Positions 36,001-46,581 of a stretch of DNA of 64,000 nucleotides are shown here, piece by piece. The DNA is from Haliclystus octoradiatus (Eukaryota > Cnidaria > Staurozoa > Stauromedusae > Haliclystidae). Position 1 is the first letter of the stretch. Every line of letters begins with the position of its first letter. Location of the stretch: contig OU744451.1 in NCBI GenBank assembly GCA_916610825.1, positions 3,162,001-3,226,000 of the forward strand, in the 5' to 3' direction. The notes beneath the pieces are model-generated. The model saw nothing but the letters and a program-made list of their open reading frames with translations, made no database searches and was not told where the DNA came from. The translations under genes and the position numbers were made by a program.

Positions 36001-39000
36001 GTAGGGACAATAGCATCTCCAACCTTGCAGGACTGACGTGATGGAAAAAATCTGTTTTACAAATTTTTCACTTCTTAAAATAAAGATTAAGTAACAGAAG
36101 TGGGAATCTCCTGGGATCCTAGATCCCGGAAGGTTAGAGCCAATGCAGGATAATTCAAAAGAATATGGAGAACTTTCTGATTTATAGGTCAAACCTCAAC
36201 AAAAAATTCAGAAGAAAATATTGAAAATCTTTTAAGATTCCGGAAGATTGAGACTTATGTCGGACACTGAGCTATCAACTTTATTAGATACAAAAGATGA
36301 CAAAGAGGACAACGAAATACAGAGAATTCTTCATCTAGTCAAATTGTACTGTTCCCATTGAAGTTTATACAGAAATTTAGAGTTTACTCACTTGCTGTTG
36401 TACTGCTTCTAAACTTCCTTGTATATCAATGATTTTTTTAGCGTGTTCACATTGTTCTTCTTTGATTTGTTTTTGCATAAGTCTAAGTGATTAAAATATA
36501 ACAATAAAATTTCAAAAAACAACAGGCAGTTGTAGCCAACCTTGCGAAAAACAGGTCAGGAGTTCACGAACAGTTCATGAACGTTAAATGGCTCCAATTT
36601 TCCTGAACTGTTCATGAACTGTCTGTGAACAGTTCATGAACCCTCACAGACAGTTCATGAACAGTTCATAAGAATTTGGGGCCATGTAACGTTCAGAAAC
36701 TGTTCATGAACTCCTGAATTGTTTTCGCAGGGGCAGAGTCATCTATTTACAAGACTTGAGACACTCTCTCATGTGCCGCTGTCAACTCCAATTGGACAGA
36801 TGCCAGTCACGTGATTTTATGGGCACCATTTTTGTTCCGTAAAACCCAGGCTCGCCAAATTTGAACAAAGCATAGGAAAATAATATTATGATTTCAAAAA
36901 ACTTTTGTTCAAAGCAAAACCTTGTTTCAAATGGAACGAAAATAGATGATTTTGAGCACTAAACGTTGCGTGTCCCAACTCGAATAAATAGATGGATATA
37001 TTTCTGATTGATAGGTCAAGAAATATTTTGGAACAAAAACATTGAAAAACGTTCTCGGATTTCGGAAGGCTAAACCTCTTGTATGACACTGGGTTATCTC
37101 AGATTCTTGTACAAAAAATACAAATAATGGTAAAGGTTAGTTTATTTTATGTAGCATTATTCTATGTGCATTTATGTGGCGACAGTAATTTTAATATTAT
37201 ATCACGGTGAATTGAAAAGTTCATCATTTGGAGGTGATAGTTTATAGTGACAGTTTTGTTAAAAGCCCTTGCGAAAAACAAGCATTAATCAAATAAAGTG
37301 ATTCTTAATGATGTTGATGGTGTTGTTTTTATTACCAATATATCCAATATTACAGGATGTGTGATAACTAGGCTATATATAAGTTATTATGTATCACAAT
37401 TTCTATACATCATGATGATGATGATAACGATAATGGAACTGCTCATGGTTGTATTAAAAGGGGCAAAGATGACTGGTGAGCTCTACGCGCTTAGAGTCAC
37501 GTGCATGTTTGTCTTTCGTATTGTTTCTGTGCCTAAACCCATGTTGAAACTGAAATTTGAAGCAATGATTGACGTTTGATTGTTGAATTTACGCTAAGCT
37601 TAATTCAAATTGAGCTCGTAGCAACAGCAAGTCAATGTTGATCCTTTAAATCGATCAGTATTTGACTTACTTGATAACAAGTTCTAATGCATGCCCCAAA
37701 GACAATGGTTTTTTGTTTAAATAATTGAAATCAAGAACATGAGATAGATATGATGTAGCTTCCAAAAGACGATTGAATTCACGTTCAACCATTTCATCTT
37801 TGTAGCGAGGAACCTACATAAATCGATATCAATATACAACATTAACCTAGTTCATATGTTTAACGGAAAAGTAGCTCAGAATATTGTATCCATGTGCGAA
37901 AAAAAGTCATTCTAAAAAAGACAGCTATTAATATTATGAGAGTCACATCTAGATGACACTGTGATCAATGCTACTTTCTGAGTTTATGAACTGGTTCATG
38001 AACTTGAAATTGCCCAAATTTATGTGGACACTTCATGAATACTTCATGAAATTTTCCTGCTGAAATCATGAGCTGGTTAATGTATGTGAGATTGCTCAAA
38101 TTTCCGTGAATACTTCATGAGAAGTTTTTGATTGTTTTAATCTGAGTTCATGAACAGTTCATGAAAAGTTCATGGACCAATTGGGGAATTTCATGTTCAT
38201 GAACATGCATCATGAATTGCAAACAAAAATATGAAGAACACACAAGTACGCAACATTGCAGCCTTGGTGTAGTGGCTAGGGTGTTAGACCACGGCCCGCA
38301 GGGTCTCGGGTTCAATCCCTGGCCGGAGCACTATAGGTTGGCGTCAGGAAGGGCATCCGGCTATTAAACACATACAAGCTTCAAAATACTAACAAATTAA
38401 CCAACCACCCCGGTGAAAAAAAGCTGCAAGCTTACCCGGTTTGTGGATAAATGATAAATCCAAAAAACGAAACAAAACAAAAAACATAAGGTTGAACAGA
38501 AATGACCATTAACAAATACGGATACACAAAATATATTACATACAATTTGTCCATTTGATTCATAGAGCGGACATTTCTGCCGTATTTTATGCAATTCAAC
38601 ATCAACCTGATTACTTATGATAGTCAATGGATTTCCACCTGAAATTTAATGTAAAAATTCAATTAATTATTTGAATTAATCATTGTATACGTATGTGAAT
38701 AAAATAACATAATTGTAAGAAAGGTTTTTCAGATTATATCTCACCAAGCCCTGTCAGCACCATGGCTCCAAGATCAGCTATGAATGGTCCACGTTTTGCA
38801 GTAGCGACACGTCCACCAACTCGGTCCTAAAATAATTGAATATAGTTGCTATGAATATTTCAAATGAAATCATAATGAAAGTCATGTTAATCAATCAATC
38901 TTTGTAAATCAGTCACCCAATAGAAGACTACACAGCGTAGAAAACAGGCACACAACAAAGGGCATAACAAGAAGAGCTTTAAAGAGCTACTTCAGAGAGC

Positions 39001-42000
39001 TGTAGAGTAATAATGATGTATAAAATTAACACATGACTCAGTCGATTCAGAAATTAACTTATTATGCTGTACAGTGAAACCTGTTTATACCAGCCAGTCA
39101 TGAGAGGTAAATGAATTGACCACTATGTGCAGGTAACCTTTATATACAGGGTTGAAGCCATAGATAATACGATTTTAGACATTGCAAGAGTGACCACTAT
39201 AGACAGGTGGCCGCATTATAGAGGTGACCGTCATAACAGGTTTGACTGTATATGCATAAGAGAATATGATATGTTAGGGAACTCCTTCAAGTTGAAATCA
39301 TCATCGTCATCATCAACAACACCAAAGTTAAAATCAGTCAAACATGAATTCTGCAATTGCCGGTGGAATGCATTGCTGAAGATTGCGCTTCTTCAAAAAC
39401 TGTTTCTGCTTTCAAGCAGTCTTTAAATAATGTCAATCTAACCACCCCTGCGAAAAAAGTTCAGGAGTTCATGAACAGTTCATGAACATTAAATGAAATG
39501 GCCCCAAAATGAACAGTTCATGAACAGTTCAGGAAAATTGGAGCCATTTAGCGTTCATGAACTGTTCATGAACTCCTGAACTGTTTTCGCAGGGGCAGTA
39601 TTACACTATCGGTACTGACTTAGTCTCAAATAAGCAGCATAATCAACCTTTCAAGATACTTATTATAATATTATAGGAAGGATTACATAGGATGGCAGGG
39701 TTAAGATCTGATCATATCTAATTGACTGTGGCTCAAACCCTGTTAAGATCTGTTCGATCATGTCTGATAAAGGGCATTCATAATCATTGCTCTTAGCAAA
39801 AAAGAACCGCTCATCTAGAAATAGAAGCGTGATTCGGGCACCTCGGGAAAGGCGATACCGTCTCAATTACAACTATTCTAATATTCTTATCTAAATCCTT
39901 TTTGTATAACAATTTTGTGACATTAATTATGAAAAATGTCATGCTTTGATTGACATAATGTTGATTGACATAATAATAATGTATGAATTTGTATGTCGTA
40001 ACATATTTGTTGAATTGATGAATTAATACTTACTCTCGCCTCTAATACAACCACATCACATCCAAATGATTGCAGTTGTCTAGCAGCCATTAAACCTGAG
40101 ATACCAGCACCCACAACAACAACTTTTGGTGCACATTTTACTAAAAACAAATATTCAAAATTCACACTACATTATTTTACAGTATATAAGTGACCATTAT
40201 TATAGAAGGTTTGACTGTATACCAGTCTTTTTGATGTCAGATAATTACATAAGCATGTGTTTAGATTTTCTAGATACAATATAACTTACGTTGAGGTGGT
40301 GGTTGAATGGTTGTGTATAAACCAAAATTGATTGAGCCATAGCGTTCCAAAAACGAGAGAATACGTTGAATTAACTTTTGATCATCTGAAATAAAAATGT
40401 TCAGTAAATTTATGCACATATGCACAGTAAAGTTTTCTAAATTGTTGCATGCAGTAGTAAAAAGTAATGTAGACGGTGTCGCCCTACCGAAGGCACCCGT
40501 ACCACTCCTCTCTTTCTAGATGGTTGTTTTTTTTTTATCTGAGAGCAATGATTTTAAACGCTCTTCAGTTGATCTCAGCTGCGACACTGCAGATCAATGG
40601 CAAAAGATTCCATAGCAGATATATCTTGATTGTCAATGTGCAACGATGCGCAGCAGCTGAATACATGCAGTAGGACATAGGTTAACATTGTCCCTGTACC
40701 TAACTGTTTCTAACCAATAGGGGTATGTGCATAAAACAAATATTGCTGTTTTTCTACACTGGTCTTGAAATATCACCAAAAAATACCCTATATAACAATA
40801 GACCAAGCGCCACAGAACTAAAACGGCAGGTTTCTCCGGGCAACTTGAAAATCGCATAAAAGTGTTCATAATAACATGCTAAACAATTACATATTTCTTG
40901 TTTTAATTAAATTCTATTGTAAAACCTTCAAAAATCCAATTTGTATTTCATGATTCATGGTCAAAGCCTTCTTATCATTTTTAGAAAATGCTGCATGTGA
41001 GCTTCATGGTCTTTGATTCTTTTGTTCTCCCAAGATTTTGCGAAACCATAGCAGCATGACGAAAACACAAAATGTATTGATCAAGAGGCTCTGACTGTTA
41101 AATGATTTATAAATTCATCTCTGGTGAGCTCCACAATAAAATTTGACCAAAACAAGGAATAGGTAATTGTTCAGCACATTTTTATGAACACTTTTATGTG
41201 ATTCTCAAGTGGCCCAGAGAAATCTGCCGTTTTAGTTCTGTGGCGCTTGGTCTAGAAGTTTCATCGGTATTTTCCAAGAGATGTGATAATTATGAGAGAT
41301 ATAATAAAGAATTTATCAGGATTTGTTGCGCTTCCAGAACGATTTCCCACATCATCTCTGTTTGGTTGATTGGTTGTGATTAAAATTGGCAGAGATGAAA
41401 CACGCCAGTAGCAAAGCGCCACCAATAATTAATATCCTGGGTTTAATAATTATCTGTCATTGTTTCTAGCTACTAGCTTACCATTATAATTAGGATCGAT
41501 TTTTGGAAATGCTAGAGACATTGTCAGTTGTTGTCTAGGCGATTCAATCCATAGTTGAAGCTAAATATCAAAACATAATAGTTGGTATATACTAGGTACA
41601 TCCAAGGTCCGACAAAAGTAGGAATCTTGCAATCATAGATTCCGGAAGATGGAATTTTTATGATTTATTGGTCAAACCTAAATTGGTAAGATTTATTGCC
41701 GTATATTATAATAGTAAAGCCCACAAAAATAGCAGGAAACTGTGAGAGCTGGATACATTGATTGCTATATGCAGACGACCTTTATAGACAGGGTTGACTC
41801 AACAGAAAAATACTATTTTAGACATATCTAGGATGAACAATACAGACGTTGGCTATACCTACCAGTCTATTTCTTATGTAAAGGAATTTCTTTTGAATGT
41901 GTGGCGGTGCCTGGGATACATCTTGAAAACATGATGCCTCTTGAGCGGTGAGACGATCATGCGGTAATCGACTGGCAAATGCAGCCCCTTCCAAAGCTGA

Positions 42001-45000
42001 AAAAAACATTGCTAATGTATAAAATAATAATAGCCTACTACCGGTAATGTTTTAGTTTACAAAATAGTAGTTGAGATAGTAGGTGAGTAGTTTGCCTTCC
42101 GAGATTCCATCTTTTTCTTCTAAATTTTTTCGGATGATTTCACCATGTAAACGTTTTCATAACTTTTTATTTTACGATTATCGTCAAAAAAAATATGATA
42201 AAAACTGCACAGCATTACTTTCCTATACAAGAAAAGAAAGCAAACTTGAATTCAACTATTTCTTCCACTTCCTTCTGAATTTTTGCTAGCCTTATGTGAC
42301 TCTCAGTCCCAGAATCACCCCTTTTACCGCACATTAAGACAAAGACGCAAAGACTTGAAGTTTTGTGTTTTATATGACTATCAGTCAGATACCATTCACA
42401 GCATTCAAATGAATCTATGCTGAAGATTACATAGAGCATATAACCTTGCATAAGACTTCAAGTCACAGTAAGAGAAGAATATGTAGCTTTGACTTAAGCC
42501 TAACTGATCAACGTATTATCAATGATGTGTCAAACATTAGGAAATAAATATATAAAACAGTCAAACTCAGTTAATATCCCCTAGATTTAATGTCCCACCT
42601 TGTTATTCCCACATAAAAACTGATTTCTATTTTCCAATTTCTATGCAAACTCTCATAATTCTACCTCGCTTAATGTCTCACTTTTCATCTGTAGTTCAGA
42701 GGGGGGACATTAAGCAAGTAGGCTACATAATAGGTTTGGTAACTTCATCAGAAATACATACTTTGAGCTGATAATCTCAGAACTTCAATTGGATCTACAA
42801 AAATCAAATCCATTTATTCAAAAATGAGAAAAATTAAAAACCGTAGATTAATAAATTATTTGCACAAATGTATGTAGCCTAGAAAAGCTCGATGTTTGTT
42901 AAACCATAGCCTGTGCGCAGATCCCATTTTTTTTTAGATTAGTAGGGTGTGCGTAATATCGACAGAAAGGCTGCGCTGGATTGAATTAGTAGGAGTGGCT
43001 AAACATGAGAAATCAATTGTTCCTCTATTGTTACTGTCACCCATTTTACTGCAAAAAAAAAGATTTGGGTCTACGCGCAGGCTCGTTAAACAACATCATA
43101 AATAGATTGACACCAAAGGCAAGGCAATGAATTTTCCCTGACATTGAAAGTCCGAGGCCTGGTTCATATGCCGTTCTGTACATGAGCCAATCCTATTCTG
43201 GTTGAGAACGCCTTCAGATGGACTACATCATAAACAATTTGGTTTCAGATACCGTTCCAAGCATTTCACGCGAGAATTCACATCTGATGAAGGCGTTCAG
43301 AAAGGGTTAGCAGGTGGTCGGAACGCCTGAACACAATCCAATTATTGAAGGTGTTCTAATTCGTTTCATACGCCGTTCTGAAGTTGATCTTTGAATTTTG
43401 GCTAGAGCATAATATGATCGTCATATATACAGAACGGCGTATGAACCAGGCCTGAGTTTCCATCTGAGTCATCATGGCTTCCAATAGATACCTTATGTTT
43501 GATTTTCTTATATTCTTTAAACGCAACGAAATGAATGCAAGTTTTAATCAAGCTAGTTTTGCAGCTTTCGATTTTTCGAGATCAAATTTTATCATGTATT
43601 GTTTTTAAAAATTTAGGCCTAGCCTTCAGATATCTAGACAATTGAAAATACAATTTCAGACATTGCTAGAGTGAAAACTATAGAGAGGTGACTGCTGCAT
43701 TAGAAGTGATTGTTACAACAGGCTTGACTGTAGCCTATAAATGGTTCACTTTCACTGACCAACAGGATGAGTATCTTCATCTTCTTCAATTTCTTCATTA
43801 ACGTCAGGCCCAGTTGAAGGAGCAGGAATAGGTTTATTTGAGCCATTTGTCATTGAGTTTAATTCGGCATTGGCAGTCATTGCTAAAAGCGACATTCCAC
43901 TTTCCTCTTCTGACATTTCTTCGTCTGTTAAATTTACAAGTTTTTCATCCACTTCTGAGTATTCTACCTGAATTGAAATTGACATCACATATTAGGCCTA
44001 GATTAATTGTTATGCTGTATATTAGCTGCGCCAAATTCTAACGGCTCTACTTCGCTGAGCCGTAAATGCCATGTTATCACAAGTTGTGCCAAAATAGTTG
44101 AGTCTAGATTTTGTGGATTTCATTTTTAGGCTAATCTTTTCGAGGAAGAATATTAGGCCTATAGGAAATTCTCAAAGCACAATTTTAAGAAGAATTCAGT
44201 TTCAGTAGCAAGGCAACTTTTGAGGCATCATTTTATTCATTTTATTTACTCACGTTCTGTTTGGTAGGCTCACAATTGTTGGGATTACGTTAGGCTACAT
44301 TAAACATCATTTTATAGAATACTGAACAATGTTGCCTCATACTTAGGTGCAGAGGGCTGAGTATGTAGGCGACCACGGTCACTAAGGGAAGGATCTAGCT
44401 TGTCTAATTGTGGGCTATAAAATCAACTGTACAATTAAATGGTAACAAAGAATGGTTAATTTGTATTTCAGCGATACTCTCCTTAAGGCCCAAGCAAACA
44501 ATCCAACTTTGTTGGTTCGACTTTGTCGGATGCAAAAGTCAAACGTTATTGGATGCGTGGGCAATCTGTTTTATAACCAACTGCATACAACTTTTATTTA
44601 AATCGTATATTTATTCGACCTGAATGCGTATTAAAAACTATTCAAATCCTACATGTCATCAAATATGAAAAGTTGAAGGAGACAAATAATTTAAAATGAG
44701 CATTGGCCTAAATTTTATATACTTTTTGTGTTTAGCTTTTGAATTAAACGTTTCTGATATCCTTATTGTTTACAAATTCTTAGTATTTTTGATTCAGAAC
44801 GATCGACTAATCCAAAGTCAACATGAGAAAAATTCAACCGGAAAGTATTCTAACTATTGCGTCTGCGTATCTACGCTTGCTTTCAATGTCCCAGACATCT
44901 CCGGACATAAAAATCTCATAAAATTCCTCAGCATCCGTCTGATTCTCAAAAAGCTTTTGAATTCAGTAAAAATCTTTTTCAGCCCGTTGGACTAGTCGAG

Positions 45001-45705
45001 ACAGCAATTATCACCCATTATCGACCATCCAACTAAGTTGACTGCATGGGCAAACGGTCCAACTTTCGAAATGACAGTTGAAACGTTTTCTTGGGCCTTT
45101 ACTTGAACATTCAGTACATTTTTGTCACTGTTACATGTGCTTTTAGTAGTCTAGCGTATTATACTAGCTTTTTAGGCCCTAGCCTGCTAGGCCTATCTAG
45201 TTCGAGTCCCAATATATAGTATATCATACGTTGAACAGTTAAAGTATTAACATAATTATAGCAATTCAATTACACGATGCCCCGAGATATGACTATAGGC
45301 AGTAATTCGGCTCTAACTTCAAAGTCCAATTTAGATAACATCATTGCTTTATTCGTGACTTAAAAGCTGAAACCAATTTGTAAAATTTATGGAATAAAGA
45401 AAATATAGTTACTTTTGTAATTGAAATATTTTATTTCTGGGGCTCGCAACATCATGTTATGCTTTGATTTTCAGAGCGTCTAAAGATAAGAAATGTTGAC
45501 ATAAGTGATATTATGCTTGTTGTTTTTCTGAGTATAGAAAGCATAGCTATACCTTAGCTTTTTTTCTTCTGCTTCGTCTTGAATTTGCCTCAGACTCCGT
45601 TTCTTGTAAATTTAACAATATGTTTTGATTTTGGACCACAGCCTCACTGGCTGGCGTTTCAGTAAACTCTGTTGGTTCTGTTTTAATAATATCAGGCTCA
45701 CTCAT
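27058..45705 (-). CDS. KDM1A: Lysine-specific histone demethylase 1A (17 exons, 794 aa)
   Basis: FAD-dependent amine oxidase that demethylates H3K4me1/2 in CoREST complexes. Exons in gene order: 45705-45553, 43967-43760, 41996-41863, 41560-41482, 40385-40290, 40140-40034, 38826-38745, 38638-38544, 37813-37671, 36482-36392, 35093-35020, 34297-34237, 33616-33543, 32777-32533, 31515-31316, 28643-28401, 27357-27058. All are GT-AG with consistent phases. Domains: nuclear signal [10 protein letters not shown] (residues 42-51), an acidic stretch, SWIRM from about 121 ([14 protein letters not shown]), FAD motif GAGISG at 234-239, an inserted Tower coiled coil at about 355-465, and amine oxidase lobes. 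FGNLNK ends at the catalytic-type lysine, residue 614 (human K661), exactly at an exon end. The C-terminus has [19 protein letters not shown]. The disordered N-terminus is shorter than in the 852-aa human protein. Confidence 0.98.
28009..28195. mobile_element. Dispersed repeat family E copy
   Basis: Shares AAAAATGACCAGTGGGCTCT, a CATGTTGAAA block and AAGCTTAATTCA...GAGCTCGTAG...GTCAATGTTG with a copy at 37453-37650. Weaker relatives are at about 2965-3140 and 17531-17650. Type is uncertain. Confidence 0.55.
28209..28385. mobile_element. MITE family A copy next to KDM1A exon 16 donor
   Basis: Begins CAGTCAAGCCTGTTATAACG after TA and ends ATATACAGGTTTCAGTG. Its end lies about 15 bp from the 5' splice site at 28400 (minus strand). 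Confidence 0.85.
31071..31252. mobile_element. hAT-like MITE family C copy (KDM1A intron 15)
   Basis: Ends CAGGGTCCAACAAAAGG and CTTTTGTCGGACCCTG. The flanks GATATGAA and CATATGAA match in 7 of 8 positions and look like an aged 8-bp duplication. Confidence 0.85.
31560..31947. mobile_element. MITE family B copy interrupted by a family D insertion
   Basis: The outer parts (31560-31680 and 31888-31947) align with the family B copy at 5711, including ACTTGACCAGAAA and GTTGCAGATAA. Between them sits a family D palindrome (31682-31887). The sequence AGGTT occurs on both sides of the insert where other family B copies have it once, suggesting a 4-5 bp target duplication. Confidence 0.75.
31948..32121. 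mobile_element. hAT-like MITE family C, decayed copy
   Basis: Left GCCAGACAAAAGATTTAGCC and right CTTCTGTCGGACTTTGTA match the family ends with several changes. It directly abuts the nested family B/D block. Confidence 0.65.
32308..32514. mobile_element. hAT-like MITE family C next to KDM1A exon 14 donor
   Basis: Ends CAGGGTCCGACAAAGTCC and CATTTTGTCGGACCCTG. A perfect 8-bp duplication ATTGCAAT flanks it (32300-32307 and 32515-32522). The 5' splice site of exon 14 is at 32532, only about 10 bp from the insertion. Confidence 0.92.
32820..32937. mobile_element. Palindromic MITE family D, partial (KDM1A intron 13)
   Basis: Starts CCCTGCGAAACTTCATGAAC and continues with TTCATGAA units spaced by AAG or TGGG. 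The right terminal CGCAGGG is missing. It sits 43 bp upstream of exon 14. Confidence 0.75.
33090..33265. mobile_element. MITE family A, older copy of a tandem pair
   Basis: Begins CAGTAAAACCTGTTATAAC and carries more changes than the copy that directly follows. The two share the TATATACAGT junction. Confidence 0.8.
33266..33442. mobile_element. MITE family A, younger copy of a tandem pair
   Basis: CAGTTAAACCTGTTATAACG to ACAGGTTTCACTG with TA on both sides. It inserted at or next to the end of the older copy, as expected for a TA-targeting element. Confidence 0.85.
33606..33822. repeat. Tandem array of a 3' splice site, 7 x 31 bp
   Basis: On the minus strand each unit contains TTCTTTCTTGTATAG followed by GAATACGATTC, that is, the pyrimidine tract and acceptor AG plus the first bases of KDM1A exon 13. 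The copy nearest the exon supplies the inferred real acceptor (exon starts at 33616). Five further copies keep the AG (alternative exon starts at 33647, 33678, 33709, 33740 and 33771). The most distal copy has AG changed to TG. Any upstream choice shifts the frame or, with three extra units, meets a stop. Confidence 0.95.
33889..34032. mobile_element. Palindromic MITE family D copy (KDM1A intron 12)
   Basis: CCCTGTGAAAACAAG at the left and TTTTCATAGGGG at the right around GTTCATGAAC-type repeats and AAATTTTCATGAACCGTCC. Confidence 0.8.
34451..34627. mobile_element. MITE family A copy (KDM1A intron 11), TA-flanked
   Basis: CAGTGAAACCTGTATATAAC to ACAACAGGTTTGATTG, flanked by TA. It is in the orientation opposite to the 785 copy. 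Confidence 0.88.
34813..35007. mobile_element. hAT-like MITE family C, decayed copy near KDM1A exon 11 donor
   Basis: The left end TGGTCCAACAAAATG matches the family; the right end is rearranged (CTGGACCCAGTCGG). It ends 10-20 bp from the 5' splice site at 35019. Confidence 0.6.
35244..35632. mobile_element. Palindromic MITE family D, expanded double-length copy
   Basis: CCCCTACGAAAAACAGTTC to ACTGTTTTTCGCAG encloses about four inverted modules of GTTCATGAAC separated by CAAATTTTCATGAACTG and TTAAATGGCCC. It is about twice the length of the simple copies, implying internal duplication. Confidence 0.8.
36093..36270. mobile_element. hAT-like MITE family C, decayed copy (KDM1A intron 10)
   Basis: Contains GGGATCCTAGATCCCGGAAGG and ends TTATGTCGGACACTG. 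The left terminal CAGGGTCCGAC is eroded. Confidence 0.65.
36541..36733. mobile_element. Palindromic MITE family D copy (KDM1A intron 9)
   Basis: CTTGCGAAAAACAGGTCAGG and GAATTGTTTTCGCAGGGG are the ends. The core is nearly the same as that of the 17291 copy, including CTCCAATTTTCCTGAACTG. Confidence 0.85.
37453..37650. mobile_element. Dispersed repeat family E copy
   Basis: GGGGCAAAGATGACTGGTGA at the left and AAGCTTAATTCAAATTGAGC with GTCAATGTTGATCC at the right, parallel to the 28009 copy. It lies just outside KDM1A exon 9. Confidence 0.55.
37978..38215. mobile_element. Palindromic MITE family D, degenerate copy (KDM1A intron 8)
   Basis: Several TTCATGAAC units with AATTGCCCAAATT and GGGGAATTTCATG blocks. 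Terminal CCCCTGCGAAAA sequences are not recognisable. Confidence 0.6.
38256..38480 (+). mobile_element. SINE-2, tRNA-derived with GTCAGGAAGGGCATCCGGC motif
   Basis: TGGTGTAGTGGCTAGGG fits a tRNA A box and GGTTCAATCCC fits a B box 43 bp on, so a pol III promoter is visible. It is followed by GCGTCAGGAAGGGCATCCGG, a block I recall from the 3' part of several animal SINEs. The 3' limit is uncertain. Antisense inside KDM1A intron 8. Confidence 0.8.
39072..39248. mobile_element. MITE family A copy (KDM1A intron 6), TA-flanked
   Basis: CAGTGAAACCTGTTTATACC to AACAGGTTTGACTG, with TA on both sides. Confidence 0.88.
39444..39595. mobile_element. Palindromic MITE family D, compact copy
   Basis: The ends CCCCTGCGAAAAAAGTTC and GAACTGTTTTCGCAGGGG are the best-preserved terminal inverted repeats of the family in this window. 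The interior is short. Confidence 0.85.
39655..39870 (+). mobile_element. SINE-1 copy (KDM1A intron 6)
   Basis: GGATGGCAGGGTTAAGATC, GACTGTGGCTCAAACCC (decayed B box), TCATTGCTCTTAGC and CTAGAAATAGAAGCG, ending GGGCACCTCGGGAAAGGCGA and CCGTCTCAATTAC, which is the family tail. Confidence 0.75.
40462..40660 (-). mobile_element. SINE-1 3' half (KDM1A intron 4)
   Basis: In reverse complement it shows the body and the tail GGTACGGGTGCCTTCGGTAG, GGCGACACCGTCTACATTAC, then TTTTT. The tRNA-like head is replaced or lost. Confidence 0.75.
41606..41690. mobile_element. hAT-like MITE family C, left-end fragment
   Basis: AAGGTCCGACAAAAGTAGG, ATTCCGGAAGATGG and TTATTGGTCAAACC match family C. The right half is absent. 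Confidence 0.65.
41725..41860. mobile_element. MITE family A fragment abutting KDM1A exon 3 donor
   Basis: AGACGACCTTTATAGACAGG, CAACAGAAAAATACTATTTT and AGACAT match family A. The recognisable part runs to within a few bases of the 5' splice site at 41862. Confidence 0.6.
43157..43451. mobile_element. MITE with 25-bp inverted ends GCCTGGTTCATATGCCGTTC
   Basis: The left end GCCTGGTTCATATGCCGTTC and right end GAACGGCGTATGAACCAGGC are inverted with one mismatch over about 25 bp. The interior repeats AACGCCTTCAG-like blocks. The first bases resemble the foldback at 58465. No clear target duplication. Lies in KDM1A intron 2. Confidence 0.8.
43631..43735. mobile_element. MITE family A fragment near KDM1A exon 2 donor
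   Basis: AGACATTGCTAGAGTGAAAA and ACAACAGGCTTGACTGTAG match the right half of family A. It ends about 24 bp from the 5' splice site at 43759. Confidence 0.7.
44486..45098. mobile_element. Harbinger-like non-autonomous element, TTA-flanked
   Basis: The left end AGGCCCAAGCAAAC is mirrored at the right by GTTTTCTTGGGCCT. TTA flanks both sides (44483-44485 and 45099-45101). GGCCC ends with a TTA duplication fit the PIF/Harbinger superfamily. It is 613 bp with no transposase. Lies in KDM1A intron 1. Confidence 0.7.
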
Positions 45706-46581
45706 ACTCTCCAACGTACGTTGAATTAAAAAACAGCAATTCCAACCAATTCTAGCTGTGATTGTCCTCCCGTATATCTTTTGTTAGACGAAAAAAACAA
45801 AATCCTACAAACGCTTCTTTTTCATTGTCATCTTTTGAACTCCATAAATGTTATATCTCATCGACTTCAGATAAATATAAGTTAAATCAACAATGATGGA
45901 GTACTTGATGACGTTACATTTTTAGTCACAACTTTATGTACGATGTAGTGAAAAAATGTACACAATGGTCACGTGACTATTAGTAAAAAGAGGCTGTTTC
46001 GACAGAGGGAGAAATTTATTACAGAACAATAAATTTCTACTTCTACCTGTTATTGTAATTTGTTGCTACTGCTGGTACTTGTTTTCGTTAGTTTATGATA
46101 TTCTTTTCTTATTTTGATACCTAATTAGCTCAGCTTATTGTTTAAAGGTGTATTTAGAAGTTGGCATATTTTCAGCCAAGACAGTTTTTTCTATCAGGTA
46201 AGGACAGACAGTCTGAGCTGGGTGTCAATGTGTCATCGACATCGTGACGTGATTTGTGTCAGTCAGTAGACAAAGAACAGTCAGAATCAGTAAGCCTGGT
46301 GGAGCAGAGCCGGAGGAGACAATTGCCACCTTGCTTTGTTGAACTAATTATAATAGACTTGAAACAGAAGACTTTTTAGGTATTTATTAACAGTCAAATT
46401 AGGAAATTTTTCTCAACTCAAATTTGTACTTTCTAGAAATAATGCTAGCTAGGCTATACCATAGGCCTACAGAACAGAGACATGTGTGTTGAGTTTAGCA
46501 TGTTGGAACAACGATATAGAGGCTATTAAGATATAGATTTGTTCGTTCAATTTTCTGCCATTTTGATACCATTATAGATTG
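45706..46581. promoter_or_regulatory. Divergent spacer between KDM1A and the TSP1 gene
   Basis: The two start codons are 876 bp apart on opposite strands, so both promoters and 5' UTRs must lie here unless there are untranslated upstream exons. No TATA box, CpG island or repeat family stands out. It is one of the few stretches in this part of the window free of recognisable transposons. Confidence 0.5.

Noticed and set aside
38258-38330. Functional tRNA gene
   Set aside because: A and B boxes are present but the acceptor stem does not close and SINE body sequence follows.
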